DNA of 46,393 nt from contig NZ_FNKU01000004.1 of the NCBI RefSeq assembly GCF_900100365.1, positions 1 through 46,393 on the forward strand, written 5' to 3'. Within the stretch, counting starts at the first letter, position 1, and every line of letters begins with the position of its first letter. This document shows, in pieces, positions 29,017 to 37,030 of the stretch. This DNA comes from Pseudomonas cannabina. GTDB taxonomy: Bacteria; Pseudomonadota; Gammaproteobacteria; Pseudomonadales; Pseudomonadaceae. The notes below the pieces were generated by a model. The model ran no database searches. It was not told the DNA's origin and was given only the letters and a program-made list of their open reading frames with translations. A program made the position numbers and the translations under genes.

Positions 29017-31443
29017 CTACTTATTTGCACAGCACTCGCTTGAGTTATCGAGTAGCTGTTGATCGGCATGTCGCCACTTCAAATAGTCCTCGACACGCCA
29101 GAAACCGGCAGCGGCAGCATTGCGTTCAAGCACCCACCAGGTTTCGCCAGGCTCGACCATGACGTGGTATTCCTTAGCTAACTTACGGCGTGGATCGTCC
29201 TGTTCAGCAGCCAATTGCTCCTGATTGAACTGGTCGCTGCGGGCCTGCTCTTCGGCCAGCTCCTCTTCGGTGAAATAGTCATAGGGATCATCATCGAAGT
29301 CCGGCTGTCCGAACTGGCATTCCCATTCGCTGCGTATCTCCTGTTCATCGCTTCCAGTGGCCAGCAAATGACCGAGGTAGTCCAGGGCACCGGCTGGAAT
29401 GTCCGCTAACGGCATGTCCAGAATCCGGGCAACTTCGGGTTTCGCCTTCTCTGTGGCCTCATCAAGCGCCTGACTGATCCGCTCATATTCAGCCTCATCG
29501 GCTTCCCGTTTAGCGCGCAACCGCTCGCTGTTCGCCACCTGATCGGCCTTGGCCTGCTCGATGACCCTGTTCCAGTCGGGCGGCAGTGGGCAGACGCCCT
29601 TATCAATTAACCCGGCATTGATCCTGCTGAGCAAGGCCATGTCCTGCTCCGGCACCGGCGTGCTCACGATCGGATCCGCCGAATCGTCCTCGATGGCGTC
29701 CGATAAGCCGCGCTTCATACGTCCAGTGCCTACACGCCTCACCAGGTGAAGCTCTCCCCAAGCGCTGCCGGTCGCTTTCTTGCCTTCCATTTCCATGCTC
29801 GTGGTGTATTTCATCAACCACTTGTGCATGAACCGCTGACGCTCGGGTGCCATGCGCAGGGAAATGTCATGGAAACGCTGATAGAACGCTTCGTCATGCC
29901 CGCACGCCAGGCTGTCGCCCTGGTGCGCCACCTCGTGCTCGACCAGCCCGAAGATATAGGCCGCCGTTTTCATGGGCTCAGATTTAAGGCGTTGGACGAT
30001 AGTGCGGTTGATGGCCAGGTATGTTTTACCATCCGTCCACGCTTCACTGGTGTTCGATTCACCAAGCAACACCGCCAGGAGGTCTTTGCTATGCCGAACG
30101 GTGCCATCCTTCCAGCGTTCAGCCCCCACACACGCACCGGCATAGTGTTGCAGGCACCAGCGCAACGCTATCCAGGCCCGGCGCGTTTCTTTGTCCAGCG
30201 CCTTTTTCTCATCGACAATCGATGTTCGCTCGACATAAGCCTTCTTGACCGTCGCGAAAGCGGCGCACTGGGGCACCTTCAGGTCTCGGTACCAGTGACT
30301 GACGGCAGGTCTGGCATTGGCAATCACCCGTTCCAGCACATCTTCAAAATCTTCAACGCTATGGCAACCGAAGCGGTCGAGCGTTTGCGGATGCAGTACC
30401 TGGATGATGCGCTGCCCGGCAATGCCTTCGCCCTTGGGTATGTCACTGCCCTTTAAAACAACGGTGTAGGTGCCTTTGTGTTCACGAAACGCCTTGCCAA
30501 TAAAATCCATCAGGGTGATATGCCGTTTGCCTGGCAGAACCGTCATGACTTCTTCATGGCAGAATATTTTGGCCACATCAGCTGCACCGCTGAGCAACGA
30601 CAGTGCTGATCGCGCTCGACGTGCTTCTGTCTTGCGGCGTCCACCCAATTCCCCCGAGACCTTATCAGCCAGCGGACCGAACACCTTGGCGATGGCTTTC
30701 CAGACCGGGCAGGTCTTGCGCAGTATCTCACTACGAGAGACGTTGAGGGCAATCGCCCGCTTGGTCACGATCAGGCCTCCAGCCCCCCAGAGGTGCGAGG
30801 AATCGTGACGGACCAGCACGCCCTGGTTGTAGATCGAAACCGCGCCTTCTTCCTTGGCCCGGTAATAGGCGTATTCGTCTTCAAAGTCCCACTTTTCCGT
30901 TGCAGGATCGCGGGTAATGAGACGGCCATTAAGTTCAACGCTGATGCGGGTGTAGCGCACCAGGTCACGAATCTCCTGGACGGCAGACATCAACTCCAAA
31001 TCGTTGAGCGGTTCGTACCAGATGCCCTCGATGGAGCAACCCGGTGCGCCGTGTTCAAGATCGTCCAGCTCGTAGTTGTAGCCCATCGAGCGGGTGTCAA
31101 CGGTCATCTGCCAATCGTTGGAAGCCCAACGTGTTTTGGCGTGCGCCATGATCTGACCCCGGCCCAGGCGAAACCGGCCATAGGTGGCATCGCCTTCCTG
31201 GTGCGGTGTGCCAAAGCGTCCGAAGTAGCGCAGCACGTCATTGCGGCTGGCAAATCCGCGACCGTCATCAGCGCAGTGAAAGCCCTCTTTGGTCATGGTC
31301 AGGCGCAATGCGGTGGCATCGGCATCTACAGAGTTCATCACCAGCTCGATGATGGCCTTGCCGATCGATCCGGCCTGACTATGGATGATGTGTTGAATGA
31401 TTTCAGGGTCCAGCTCAAAAGGTAGCAGCACGGTACACCTCAT
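29017..31443 (-). CDS. GHKL ATPase with HEVAH zinc-peptidase-like motif
   Basis: 808 residues from MRCTVLLPFELDPEIIQHII. The N-terminal ATPase has the Bergerat-fold boxes: N box IIELVMNSVDADAT (E33, N37, D40), G1 CADDGRGF (residues 58-64), and a lid motif YGRFRLGRGQIMAHAK (88-103). This is the HSP90/MutL/MORC type, not a sensor kinase. Near residues 503-507 is HEVAH, followed by ACGHDEAFYQRFH, the pattern of a zinc metallopeptidase (HExxH plus downstream His). The tail (after about 640) is an acidic, charged helix region whose blocks recur in the chimeric ORF at 26998-27291. It lies inside the split virD4 region, bracketed by leader repeats a and b. A role in host defence, anti-defence or conjugation control is possible; the function is unknown. 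Confidence 0.8.
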   Translation of the reverse strand: MRCTVLLPFELDPEIIQHIIHSQAGSIGKAIIELVMNSVDADATALRLTMTKEGFHCADDGRGFASRNDVLRYFGRFGTPHQEGDATYGRFRLGRGQIMAHAKTRWASNDWQMTVDTRSMGYNYELDDLEHGAPGCSIEGIWYEPLNDLELMSAVQEIRDLVRYTRISVELNGRLITRDPATEKWDFEDEYAYYRAKEEGAVSIYNQGVLVRHDSSHLWGAGGLIVTKRAIALNVSRSEILRKTCPVWKAIAKVFGPLADKVSGELGGRRKTEARRARSALSLLSGAADVAKIFCHEEVMTVLPGKRHITLMDFIGKAFREHKGTYTVVLKGSDIPKGEGIAGQRIIQVLHPQTLDRFGCHSVEDFEDVLERVIANARPAVSHWYRDLKVPQCAAFATVKKAYVERTSIVDEKKALDKETRRAWIALRWCLQHYAGACVGAERWKDGTVRHSKDLLAVLLGESNTSEAWTDGKTYLAINRTIVQRLKSEPMKTAAYIFGLVEHEVAHQGDSLACGHDEAFYQRFHDISLRMAPERQRFMHKWLMKYTTSMEMEGKKATGSAWGELHLVRRVGTGRMKRGLSDAIEDDSADPIVSTPVPEQDMALLSRINAGLIDKGVCPLPPDWNRVIEQAKADQVANSERLRAKREADEAEYERISQALDEATEKAKPEVARILDMPLADIPAGALDYLGHLLATGSDEQEIRSEWECQFGQPDFDDDPYDYFTEEELAEEQARSDQFNQEQLAAEQDDPRRKLAKEYHVMVEPGETWWVLERNAAAAGFWRVEDYLKWRHADQQLLDNSSECCANK

Positions 31444-31455
31444 ATAGGTAAGGCC

Positions 31456-31541
31456 AGGCACAGCCAAACGCCAGGCGGCTGGTAGCTGACTGTGTGGCGT
31501 TGCATGGGGATGTTTGAAAATGCGGATGTATCAGGGGGTGA
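31456..31541 (-). repeat. leader repeat R, copy a
   Basis: The third copy of the 26901-26988 leader, here 13 bp upstream of the GHKL start. The AACGCCA/TGGCGTT inverted repeat is preserved. Copies a, b and c each precede a gene start, so three genes share one 5' leader. Confidence 0.8.
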
Positions 31542-31555
31542 CGCGAGCGTAATGC

Positions 31556-31822
31556 CTACTTGCGGGTCTTACTGGTGCCCTGTGATGGCTTCACCAGTCC
31601 GCACACACGGGCATAGCCTGACTCACTATTGGCGAGCGTGCTCCAGCTCCCCTTGTGGCCGGTGTTCAGCCTCTCGATAAACGCTTTTACCTCATCGTCG
31701 GTTTGCGCAGCCGCGAACTCGATGGTAGTGGTGAAGTTAGCCAAGATGGCTTCTGCTGATGCCTTCGAGAGCGCCAGTACGTCTTTTGCGTCACTTTTTG
31801 CGAGCACTTTTTCGGTGGTCAT
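31556..31822 (-). CDS. chimeric small ORF containing a VirB11 fragment
   Basis: 88 residues. It opens MTTEKVLAKSDA as does the ORF at 26998-27291. A helical, phasin-like stretch (LALSKASAEAILANFTTTIE) follows. Residues about 45-80 (FIERLNTGHKG, then SESGYARVCGLVKPS) copy the VirB11 segment FIEILNTGTKG...SEAGYARVCGLVKQS encoded at 32770-32890. The end (SKTRK and about 30 bp of DNA) repeats the end of the VirD4 membrane fragment at 31858-31890. It is a patchwork of neighbouring genes made by recombination. The VirB11 piece lacks Walker A, so it is not an ATPase. Confidence 0.6.
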   Translation of the reverse strand: MTTEKVLAKSDAKDVLALSKASAEAILANFTTTIEFAAAQTDDEVKAFIERLNTGHKGSWSTLANSESGYARVCGLVKPSQGTSKTRK

Positions 31823-31868
31823 CGTAATGCCTCGTCTGTTGTCTGAATACATGTAGTGAGCGTAAAGC

Positions 31869-32234
31869 CTACTTGCGGGCCTTACTGGTGTTCTTGTACT
31901 CGCCCTGGTACTCGAACTGGCGCAGCTCGCGGTCGTTGGCAAAGCGGGCATCACCGTGCAACGAAGTTTTGGGCTTCAAGCGCACGAAAACGGCCATCAA
32001 CGTAACGCCGACCGGCAGGAACGTCAGGGCTGCCGTCACACACCATGACCACGGCACGTACAGCATGCGCCGGTCGTTCCAGGGCAGTTTGCGGGCCTCC
32101 CATAGCGTGTCCCAAGACAGGCCCGCGAAGTGCCCTTGGGTCAGCTGCAAAAACATAGCTCCCCCTGCGTACAGGCCTGCCACGAAGAACACCAGCATCA
32201 ATGCGATGACCAGTAATGTCAGTCTCCACCACAT
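31869..32234 (-). CDS. VirD4 N-terminal membrane part, separated from the ATPase
   Basis: 121 residues with two transmembrane helices (LLVIALMLVFFVAGLYAGGA near 6-25 and CVTAALTFLPVGVTLMAVFV near 67-86), then KTSLHGDARFANDRELRQFE. The LHGxARFA motif normally follows the membrane anchor of VirD4/TraG coupling proteins and leads into the ATPase domain, but here the frame stops after SKARK. The ATPase domain continues at 26649-24967. Together the two parts would be about 680 residues, a normal VirD4 length. Its start overlaps the gene at 32219-32605 by 16 bp. Confidence 0.78.
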   Translation of the reverse strand: MWWRLTLLVIALMLVFFVAGLYAGGAMFLQLTQGHFAGLSWDTLWEARKLPWNDRRMLYVPWSWCVTAALTFLPVGVTLMAVFVRLKPKTSLHGDARFANDRELRQFEYQGEYKNTSKARK

Positions 32235-32605
32235 AAACGTCTCCTATCACCCTGCCGGGCGAGCGTGTGCTCGGCCTTCTGAACGTGAGCACGTGCAGCC
32301 TCGAAGGCTGCAAACGTCCTCGGATAAGGCTGGATCGCTTCGATCATCTTGAACACTTGCCCCAATGCATCACGGTTGTGCCGCTCGCGTTCTACAAGGG
32401 CTTTCTCCAGGCCGTGTGCAGGATTGCGCGTAATGCTGTTGTGCAGCGTGACGTAATCCATCTGGATGGCTTCGGCCACTGCGTAGAACTGTGAGTAATT
32501 GAGCAGCAGAACGTATGGCTGCGTGGGTGGCTTAGGCCTTTCTGCTAGGCGCTTACCGCTACCGCGTGTTGCAAACTTCCGAGTAAAAATCCGTTTCAAC
32601 CACAT
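32219..32605 (-). CDS. hypothetical protein between virB11 and virD4
   Basis: 128 residues: a very basic N-terminus (MWLKRIFTRKFATRGSGKRL) then a helical, soluble body (QFYAVAEAIQMDYVTLHNSI, ERERHNRDALGQVFKMIEAI). No signal peptide or membrane segment. It is packed tightly between virB11 (13-bp gap) and the VirD4 membrane part (16-bp overlap), so it belongs to the transfer operon. The family was not recognised. Confidence 0.6.
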   Translation of the reverse strand: MWLKRIFTRKFATRGSGKRLAERPKPPTQPYVLLLNYSQFYAVAEAIQMDYVTLHNSITRNPAHGLEKALVERERHNRDALGQVFKMIEAIQPYPRTFAAFEAARAHVQKAEHTLARQGDRRRLCGGD

Positions 32606-32618
32606 GACACACTCCTAT

Positions 32619-33674
32619 TTAGCGTCGTTGACGCTGACCATTGAGCAAGGCCAGCTTGTGTTCAGGTTCGTAATGCACTTCCAGGATGTCCGTCTTTTCC
32701 ATGTACACCACCACATCGAATGAGGTGCGGACCAGGCGCTCGATGTAAGCGTAGTCCAAGCCCTTGCCGACTTCCGACTGCTTTACCAGGCCGCACACAC
32801 GGGCATAGCCTGCTTCACTGTCGTTGGCGTGCGCCGTGGTCACGGTGCCCTTGGTGCCGGTGTTCAGAATCTCGATGAAGTGCCACACCTCGTCTCCAGT
32901 CAGCTCGGCCAGGAACAAGTGGTCGGGCTTCATTCGTAGCGCGCTGGCCACCAGCGCTTTGGGCGTCACCACATCGCTATAAAGCAGATGCACATGGTTG
33001 GGATGAAACGGCAGGGAGTCTTCCAGTGATTCCTGGATCGTGACCATGCGCCGGTGAGCCGGAAAGAGGTCGATCAGCGTCTTGCCGTAGGTGGTCTTAC
33101 CCGACCCTGGCCCGCCGAACACGATGATGTTCTGGAGATGGGCGACGGCAGTTTCCATGAACGAGTCCCAGTCGCCGGCAGCGTGAACGTCCTTCATGTC
33201 GCACTGCCAGGGCTTGAGGGTCACCACCGGTGAAGCGATGGCCTTGGCCCGGTCATAGCGGCCACTGTTGACGTAATCCTTATGGGTGAAGCGCAGCAAG
33301 GAGGGTTTGCGAAACGTCATCGACAGGGTGCCTTCCTCGCACGCCGGTGCCATGACGATCTGGCCCCGCTCCCCGCCAGGCAATTTAACGGTGTGAATCG
33401 GTGAATGAGGGGCCAGCACGCGGGATCTCAGCGCACAGAGTGCATTGGCCAGCCGCCAACACAGGCTGTAGGTGAGCCAGGGCGCGTCCTCGCGCACCCA
33501 GCCGTCTGGACCGTCTACCCAGATTTCAAAGGGCCGGTTAATGGCCACGTCCTGGGTGCCAGGGCGATTCAGGCGCTCGGTGACGCCTGCCTGGGCGAGA
33601 AAGTCCAGGACCAGCGTGTCTTCGGTCAGCCCTTGTTCCTCAGGGTCTTGCGAGTGATCTTGTTCTTGCGTCAT
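32619..33674 (-). CDS. virB11: VirB11 secretion ATPase
   Basis: 351 residues. Walker A GGPGSGKTT lies at residues 187-195. LAELTGDEVWHFIEILNTG with KGTVTTAHANDSEAGYAR corresponds to the Walker B and His-box region of VirB11. The N-terminal domain (DVAINRPFEIWVDGPDGWV) is normal for the family. VirB11 is a hexameric ATPase on the inner face of the membrane that works with VirB4 and VirD4 in pilus formation and DNA transfer. It lies 9 bp after virB10. Part of its sequence is copied in the ORF at 31556-31822. Confidence 0.95.
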   Translation of the reverse strand: MTQEQDHSQDPEEQGLTEDTLVLDFLAQAGVTERLNRPGTQDVAINRPFEIWVDGPDGWVREDAPWLTYSLCWRLANALCALRSRVLAPHSPIHTVKLPGGERGQIVMAPACEEGTLSMTFRKPSLLRFTHKDYVNSGRYDRAKAIASPVVTLKPWQCDMKDVHAAGDWDSFMETAVAHLQNIIVFGGPGSGKTTYGKTLIDLFPAHRRMVTIQESLEDSLPFHPNHVHLLYSDVVTPKALVASALRMKPDHLFLAELTGDEVWHFIEILNTGTKGTVTTAHANDSEAGYARVCGLVKQSEVGKGLDYAYIERLVRTSFDVVVYMEKTDILEVHYEPEHKLALLNGQRQRR

Positions 33675-33683
33675 GAATACTCC

Positions 33684-35032
33684 TTAGCGGTTCTCGAAAA
33701 CCGATGAAAAGTCGATGTCGCGGGCCACGATGACGGTGATGACCGTGCCCGGCAGCAGGTGCGCGGTGTCCGGGATGTTGATGGTGCTGTCCAGCGCCTT
33801 GTTGGCCATGCTCTCCACGTTCTGCTCGCTGTTGTTCACCGTGTAACCACCAGACCCTGAGCTTTTCTGCGTGGTGTTGGACGCGGCCTGAAGCGCGTCC
33901 TGGATGAACGACAACATCACTGCACCGCCAAAGCGCTGCATGTAGTGGCGATTGATCCAGGCTTCGGTCCCGCTGGCTCCCATGGGGCCTGCACCGAGGC
34001 TGTCAATCTTGGCCCGCACACCCGATTGGGTTTCGATTTCGGTCCAGGTGGTGAACACGCTGGTTTCGCCTGGCCCAACCTCAACCGTCTGTTCACCGGT
34101 GAGCTTGTCACCCGCCGCCGCAATCACCGTGGAGCCATCGGCGGAATACAGCGGATCGGTCAGACGACAATCCACCAGCCCTGGGTGGGTGCTGATGATT
34201 TCGTTGTACAGCGCGCAGCGCGTGTAGGTGTTGTGGCTGACCAGGTACTTGCGGTTCGGTGCCAGGTACGCCTTGGCCGGGGCAAAGGTGGTGCCGCCCA
34301 GGTCACTCAGACTGCTGCGTTTTCTGGAGGGCGATTCCCCCCCAAACCGCCGCTCGATCCGCCCTGAACGTCAGCCAGCAATGAAGGCGGCAGGGAAGAC
34401 TGATCGTTGGTCGGCTGTTGCGGCTGAGTATTCGCAGCGCCGGTGCCCAACGCATCTTCCGAGGTGACGAACATCGCAGCCCCCAGTTTGCGTTGCCGAG
34501 GGGTCTCCACGACCGGTGTGTTCTGCCCGGGCGGTGGTGGCACACTGGCGGCATGTCCCTGATCGATCGATCCGCGATTGGCATCCCTTTTATCCTTTTC
34601 CTCCTTCGCCAATCGGTCTCTTTCAGCGCGGGCTCTCCTGTCCTCTTCGGCTTTGTCAGCGGCCAGTTTGGCTTCCCGTGCCTTTTTCATGCTGTCGTCG
34701 CTAACCTGATTGACGTCCAGGGTCGCGTCCTTCTTGACGTGGGTTTCATCGACCTCGGAGCCGGTGGTTTTCATCTGGGAAATGGTGAAGTACCAGAGCC
34801 CTACGCCAGCCAGCAGCCCCACCAACCCCAGCGCGGCCAGGCTCAGGTAAAGCGTCTTCCTGTTTTGGGTATCGCCTGTGCGTTTGGTCCGCACGTCAAA
34901 GGCCCCACGGGCCTGGGTGCTGGCAGGCTCGGAGGCCGTTGCCTGTTCCGGGGTCGCTGCGGGTTCGGGTGGCCCGATGCTGTCCGGCCCTGGGGTGTTC
35001 GCCGGGGCTTGGTCGTTGTCATTGTTCTGCAT
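33684..35032 (-). CDS. virB10: VirB10 channel protein, frame broken by one base
   Basis: VirB10 spans both membranes and forms the core of the type IV channel. The first frame (35032 to about 34307) has a cytoplasmic tail, a transmembrane helix (LSLAALGLVGLLAGVGLWYF) and a charged, Pro-rich linker. The second resumes with SPSRKRSSLSDLGGTTFAPA and includes AYLAPNRKYLVSHNTYTRCA, the VirB10 antenna region HYMQRFGGAVMLSFIQDAL, and LPGTVITVIVARDIDFSSVF. The break is at a run of seven C (34337-34343; G on the coding strand). One more base joins the frames to exactly 450 codons. As with repA, this may be a sequencing error in a homopolymer or real damage. Confidence 0.88.
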
Positions 35033-35828
35033 GCTTGAGCTCCCGAATCTCGCCGGTGGTGGTCCCGTTGAAGTTGTACCCCGTGTTCACCTGAACGGTA
35101 GGCCGGGCCTCTACAACCAAGCCGTTTAGGCGGAACCGAAACAGCCGGCTGACCCCATGCACCACGACCACGTTCTGTTCGTTGTGCGCGTCGGCCAGGG
35201 TTTCAGTACCATCGGGCAATACCTGGTACAGCACCGGGCGCGGCCCGTTGCCGGTGAAACGGAAGCAGGTCAGCATGCCGTTGTCCCAACCCTCATAGGG
35301 CGCTATGGACCTGCTCTCTGCACTGGAGCGCTTCTGATAGGGGCCGTTTTGCACCGGGCCGTCGCAGGGGTTGCCGGGGTCACGGCGTACAGCGCCAGTT
35401 TTTTTCGGCGGCTCGGGGTAGGTGAAGCGCAGCGCGTAGGTCATGTCCGCAGCCCGAGTCACCAGTTTCAGTTCCAGCAGGTAGGTGTGCCGGTTGGTGT
35501 TGATCACCAGGTTGGTGTTGGGCTCCTGGTCGGTAATGGGCTTGATGGCCACCAGGTTACCGGCCTTGTTCGGGCCGATGGACCAGGCCTTGGGATCACC
35601 TGACACCATCAAGCCCGAGGCCTCATTGATCGTCTCATTGGCCGGAAGCTGAACCAGCGAGGTACGACCCACCGAGGCCTGGATGCGGTACACGTTGTCC
35701 GGGCTGTAAACAGCGGTCTGCACGCGCCGGTCCAGCGTCGAGCCGGTGCCCATGCTCTCGGCAAAGACCGGCAGGCCGGACGTCACAAGCAACAAGGCGG
35801 TGAGGCCTGAAACGGCTTTATTTACCAT
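35019..35828 (-). CDS. virB9: VirB9 outer-membrane channel protein
   Basis: 269 residues with a signal peptide (SGLTALLLVTSGLPVFA). The N-terminal domain includes YRIQASVGRTSLVQLPANET and NLVINTNRHTYLLELKL. The C-terminal domain has NGPRPVLYQVLPDGTETLAD and RFRLNGLVVEARPTVQVN. VirB9 joins VirB7 and the VirB10 C-terminus in the outer-membrane core ring. It overlaps virB10 by 14 bp and virB8 by 11 bp, so translation is coupled. Normal length and intact. Confidence 0.94.
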   Translation of the reverse strand: MVNKAVSGLTALLLVTSGLPVFAESMGTGSTLDRRVQTAVYSPDNVYRIQASVGRTSLVQLPANETINEASGLMVSGDPKAWSIGPNKAGNLVAIKPITDQEPNTNLVINTNRHTYLLELKLVTRAADMTYALRFTYPEPPKKTGAVRRDPGNPCDGPVQNGPYQKRSSAESRSIAPYEGWDNGMLTCFRFTGNGPRPVLYQVLPDGTETLADAHNEQNVVVVHGVSRLFRFRLNGLVVEARPTVQVNTGYNFNGTTTGEIRELKHAEQ

Positions 35829-36606
35829 TGGATACCCCCACTTCCTGGGTCATCGTATAGGCCTTGACCCCGAAGCCACGGGGGTTAAGCCATTGGTCAC
35901 CGGCTTTTTTGGCCGGGTTCTTGTAGTCGTAGGTCACCGTCGCCACCCAGGTCACCGGGGCCAACTGGGGATCGGGGACGCCGTTGCGGTCCAGCACGGT
36001 TTTGGTGAGTCGCACCTGGGCGGTGCCTTCCCGATCTTTGCGTTCCAGGAAGTTGATATTGTTGATATCCGTGCGTATTTGCCGGTTGGTCCCCAGCACT
36101 TCCAGATAGCCCTTGGAGGACAACTGGAAATTGCGGTATTCGGTAAATGTTTCACCGTAGGACATCAGCTCCACCATGCCGAACTCTGCGTCGTGGCTTG
36201 AGAAGTTGTAGCTCTCGCGAAACCGTACATAAGTCGAGAGCCAGAACTCGTCATCGATCTGCTCCGGTGGCTTGCCTTTGTCGTCGGCCCACACCACGTC
36301 CGTGTAGCCGGAGTTGTTGTCTACCCGTACCAGGCCAAGTTGCACGGTCTTGAGCGGGGTCAGGCCCATCACGGCGGCGATCGACATAAAGGTCAGCACA
36401 CCAAAGAAGCCCGCCAGGCGACGGGCGTTTTTGGTCTTGGCCTTCTCGTCGGCGGCGATGTTCTTCTCGAAATACCGCGCTGCGTGGATGAATGCCTGTT
36501 CAGCCAGGCTGATGTCTTGTGCGGTGGCCGCGTCGATGCTGGTACGGGCGGTCAGTTGCCGCTCCTGATCGATCACGTCCTGTTTGGATTTTCGAAACTT
36601 TTTCAT
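35818..36606 (-). CDS. virB8: VirB8 inner-membrane assembly protein
   Basis: 262 residues. A cytoplasmic N-terminus (KSKQDVIDQERQLTARTSID) leads to one transmembrane helix (LAGFFGVLTFMSIAAVMGLT) near residue 70. The periplasmic domain has the NTF2-like VirB8 fold pattern: STYVRFRESYNFSSHDAEFG, SYGETFTEYRNFQLSSKGYL and TWVATVTYDY. VirB8 nucleates assembly of the inner-membrane part of the channel. Intact. Confidence 0.93.
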   Translation of the reverse strand: MKKFRKSKQDVIDQERQLTARTSIDAATAQDISLAEQAFIHAARYFEKNIAADEKAKTKNARRLAGFFGVLTFMSIAAVMGLTPLKTVQLGLVRVDNNSGYTDVVWADDKGKPPEQIDDEFWLSTYVRFRESYNFSSHDAEFGMVELMSYGETFTEYRNFQLSSKGYLEVLGTNRQIRTDINNINFLERKDREGTAQVRLTKTVLDRNGVPDPQLAPVTWVATVTYDYKNPAKKAGDQWLNPRGFGVKAYTMTQEVGVSNGK

Positions 36607-36642
36607 AGATCACCTAAACGGGACAAACACGCGCTGCGCGGA

Positions 36643-36957
36643 TCAGTTCGCGGAGCATTTGGAGTCGTTGGGCGGGACCTCGGCGGGCTTTGCCGGGGAG
36701 GCGCTTGCGGCAGTTGCCGGGCGCTTTTGACTGGTGGTCTTGAGCGGCTGGGCCTGGGGCGCGGGGCTTGCCGCTGGCCGTACCTGGCCAAGCACGGGGC
36801 GCGTAGCCGGTATCACGGCGGCTGGTACAGGTGCAGGCTTGTGGGTGAAGGGCATGTCTTCCCACTGCCCTTCCGGTTCGGAAAGCTTGGGTGCAGAGCC
36901 ACACCCTGACAGCAAGGCAGCCGAAAGCAGCCCGCTCAAAGCAAGTTTGACATTCAT
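36643..36957 (-). CDS. virB7: VirB7-like lipoprotein
   Basis: About 104 residues from MNVKLALSGLLSAALLSGCG. The lipobox LLSGC gives an outer-membrane lipoprotein. The rest is Pro/Ala-rich (AVIPATRPVLGQVRPAASPA) and ends with a cysteine in NDSKCSAN. VirB7 normally stabilises VirB9. It is longer than the classic VirB7 (about 50 residues), but its place between virB6 and virB8 and the lipobox support the call. Confidence 0.78.
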   Translation of the reverse strand: MNVKLALSGLLSAALLSGCGSAPKLSEPEGQWEDMPFTHKPAPVPAAVIPATRPVLGQVRPAASPAPQAQPLKTTSQKRPATAASASPAKPAEVPPNDSKCSAN

Positions 36958-37030
36958 AGTGGAGTACCTGAGAGAAGCGAGGGTGTTGCGAGTAGGGAGA
37001 GGATGTAGCCGGTAACGATAAATCGGGGTG

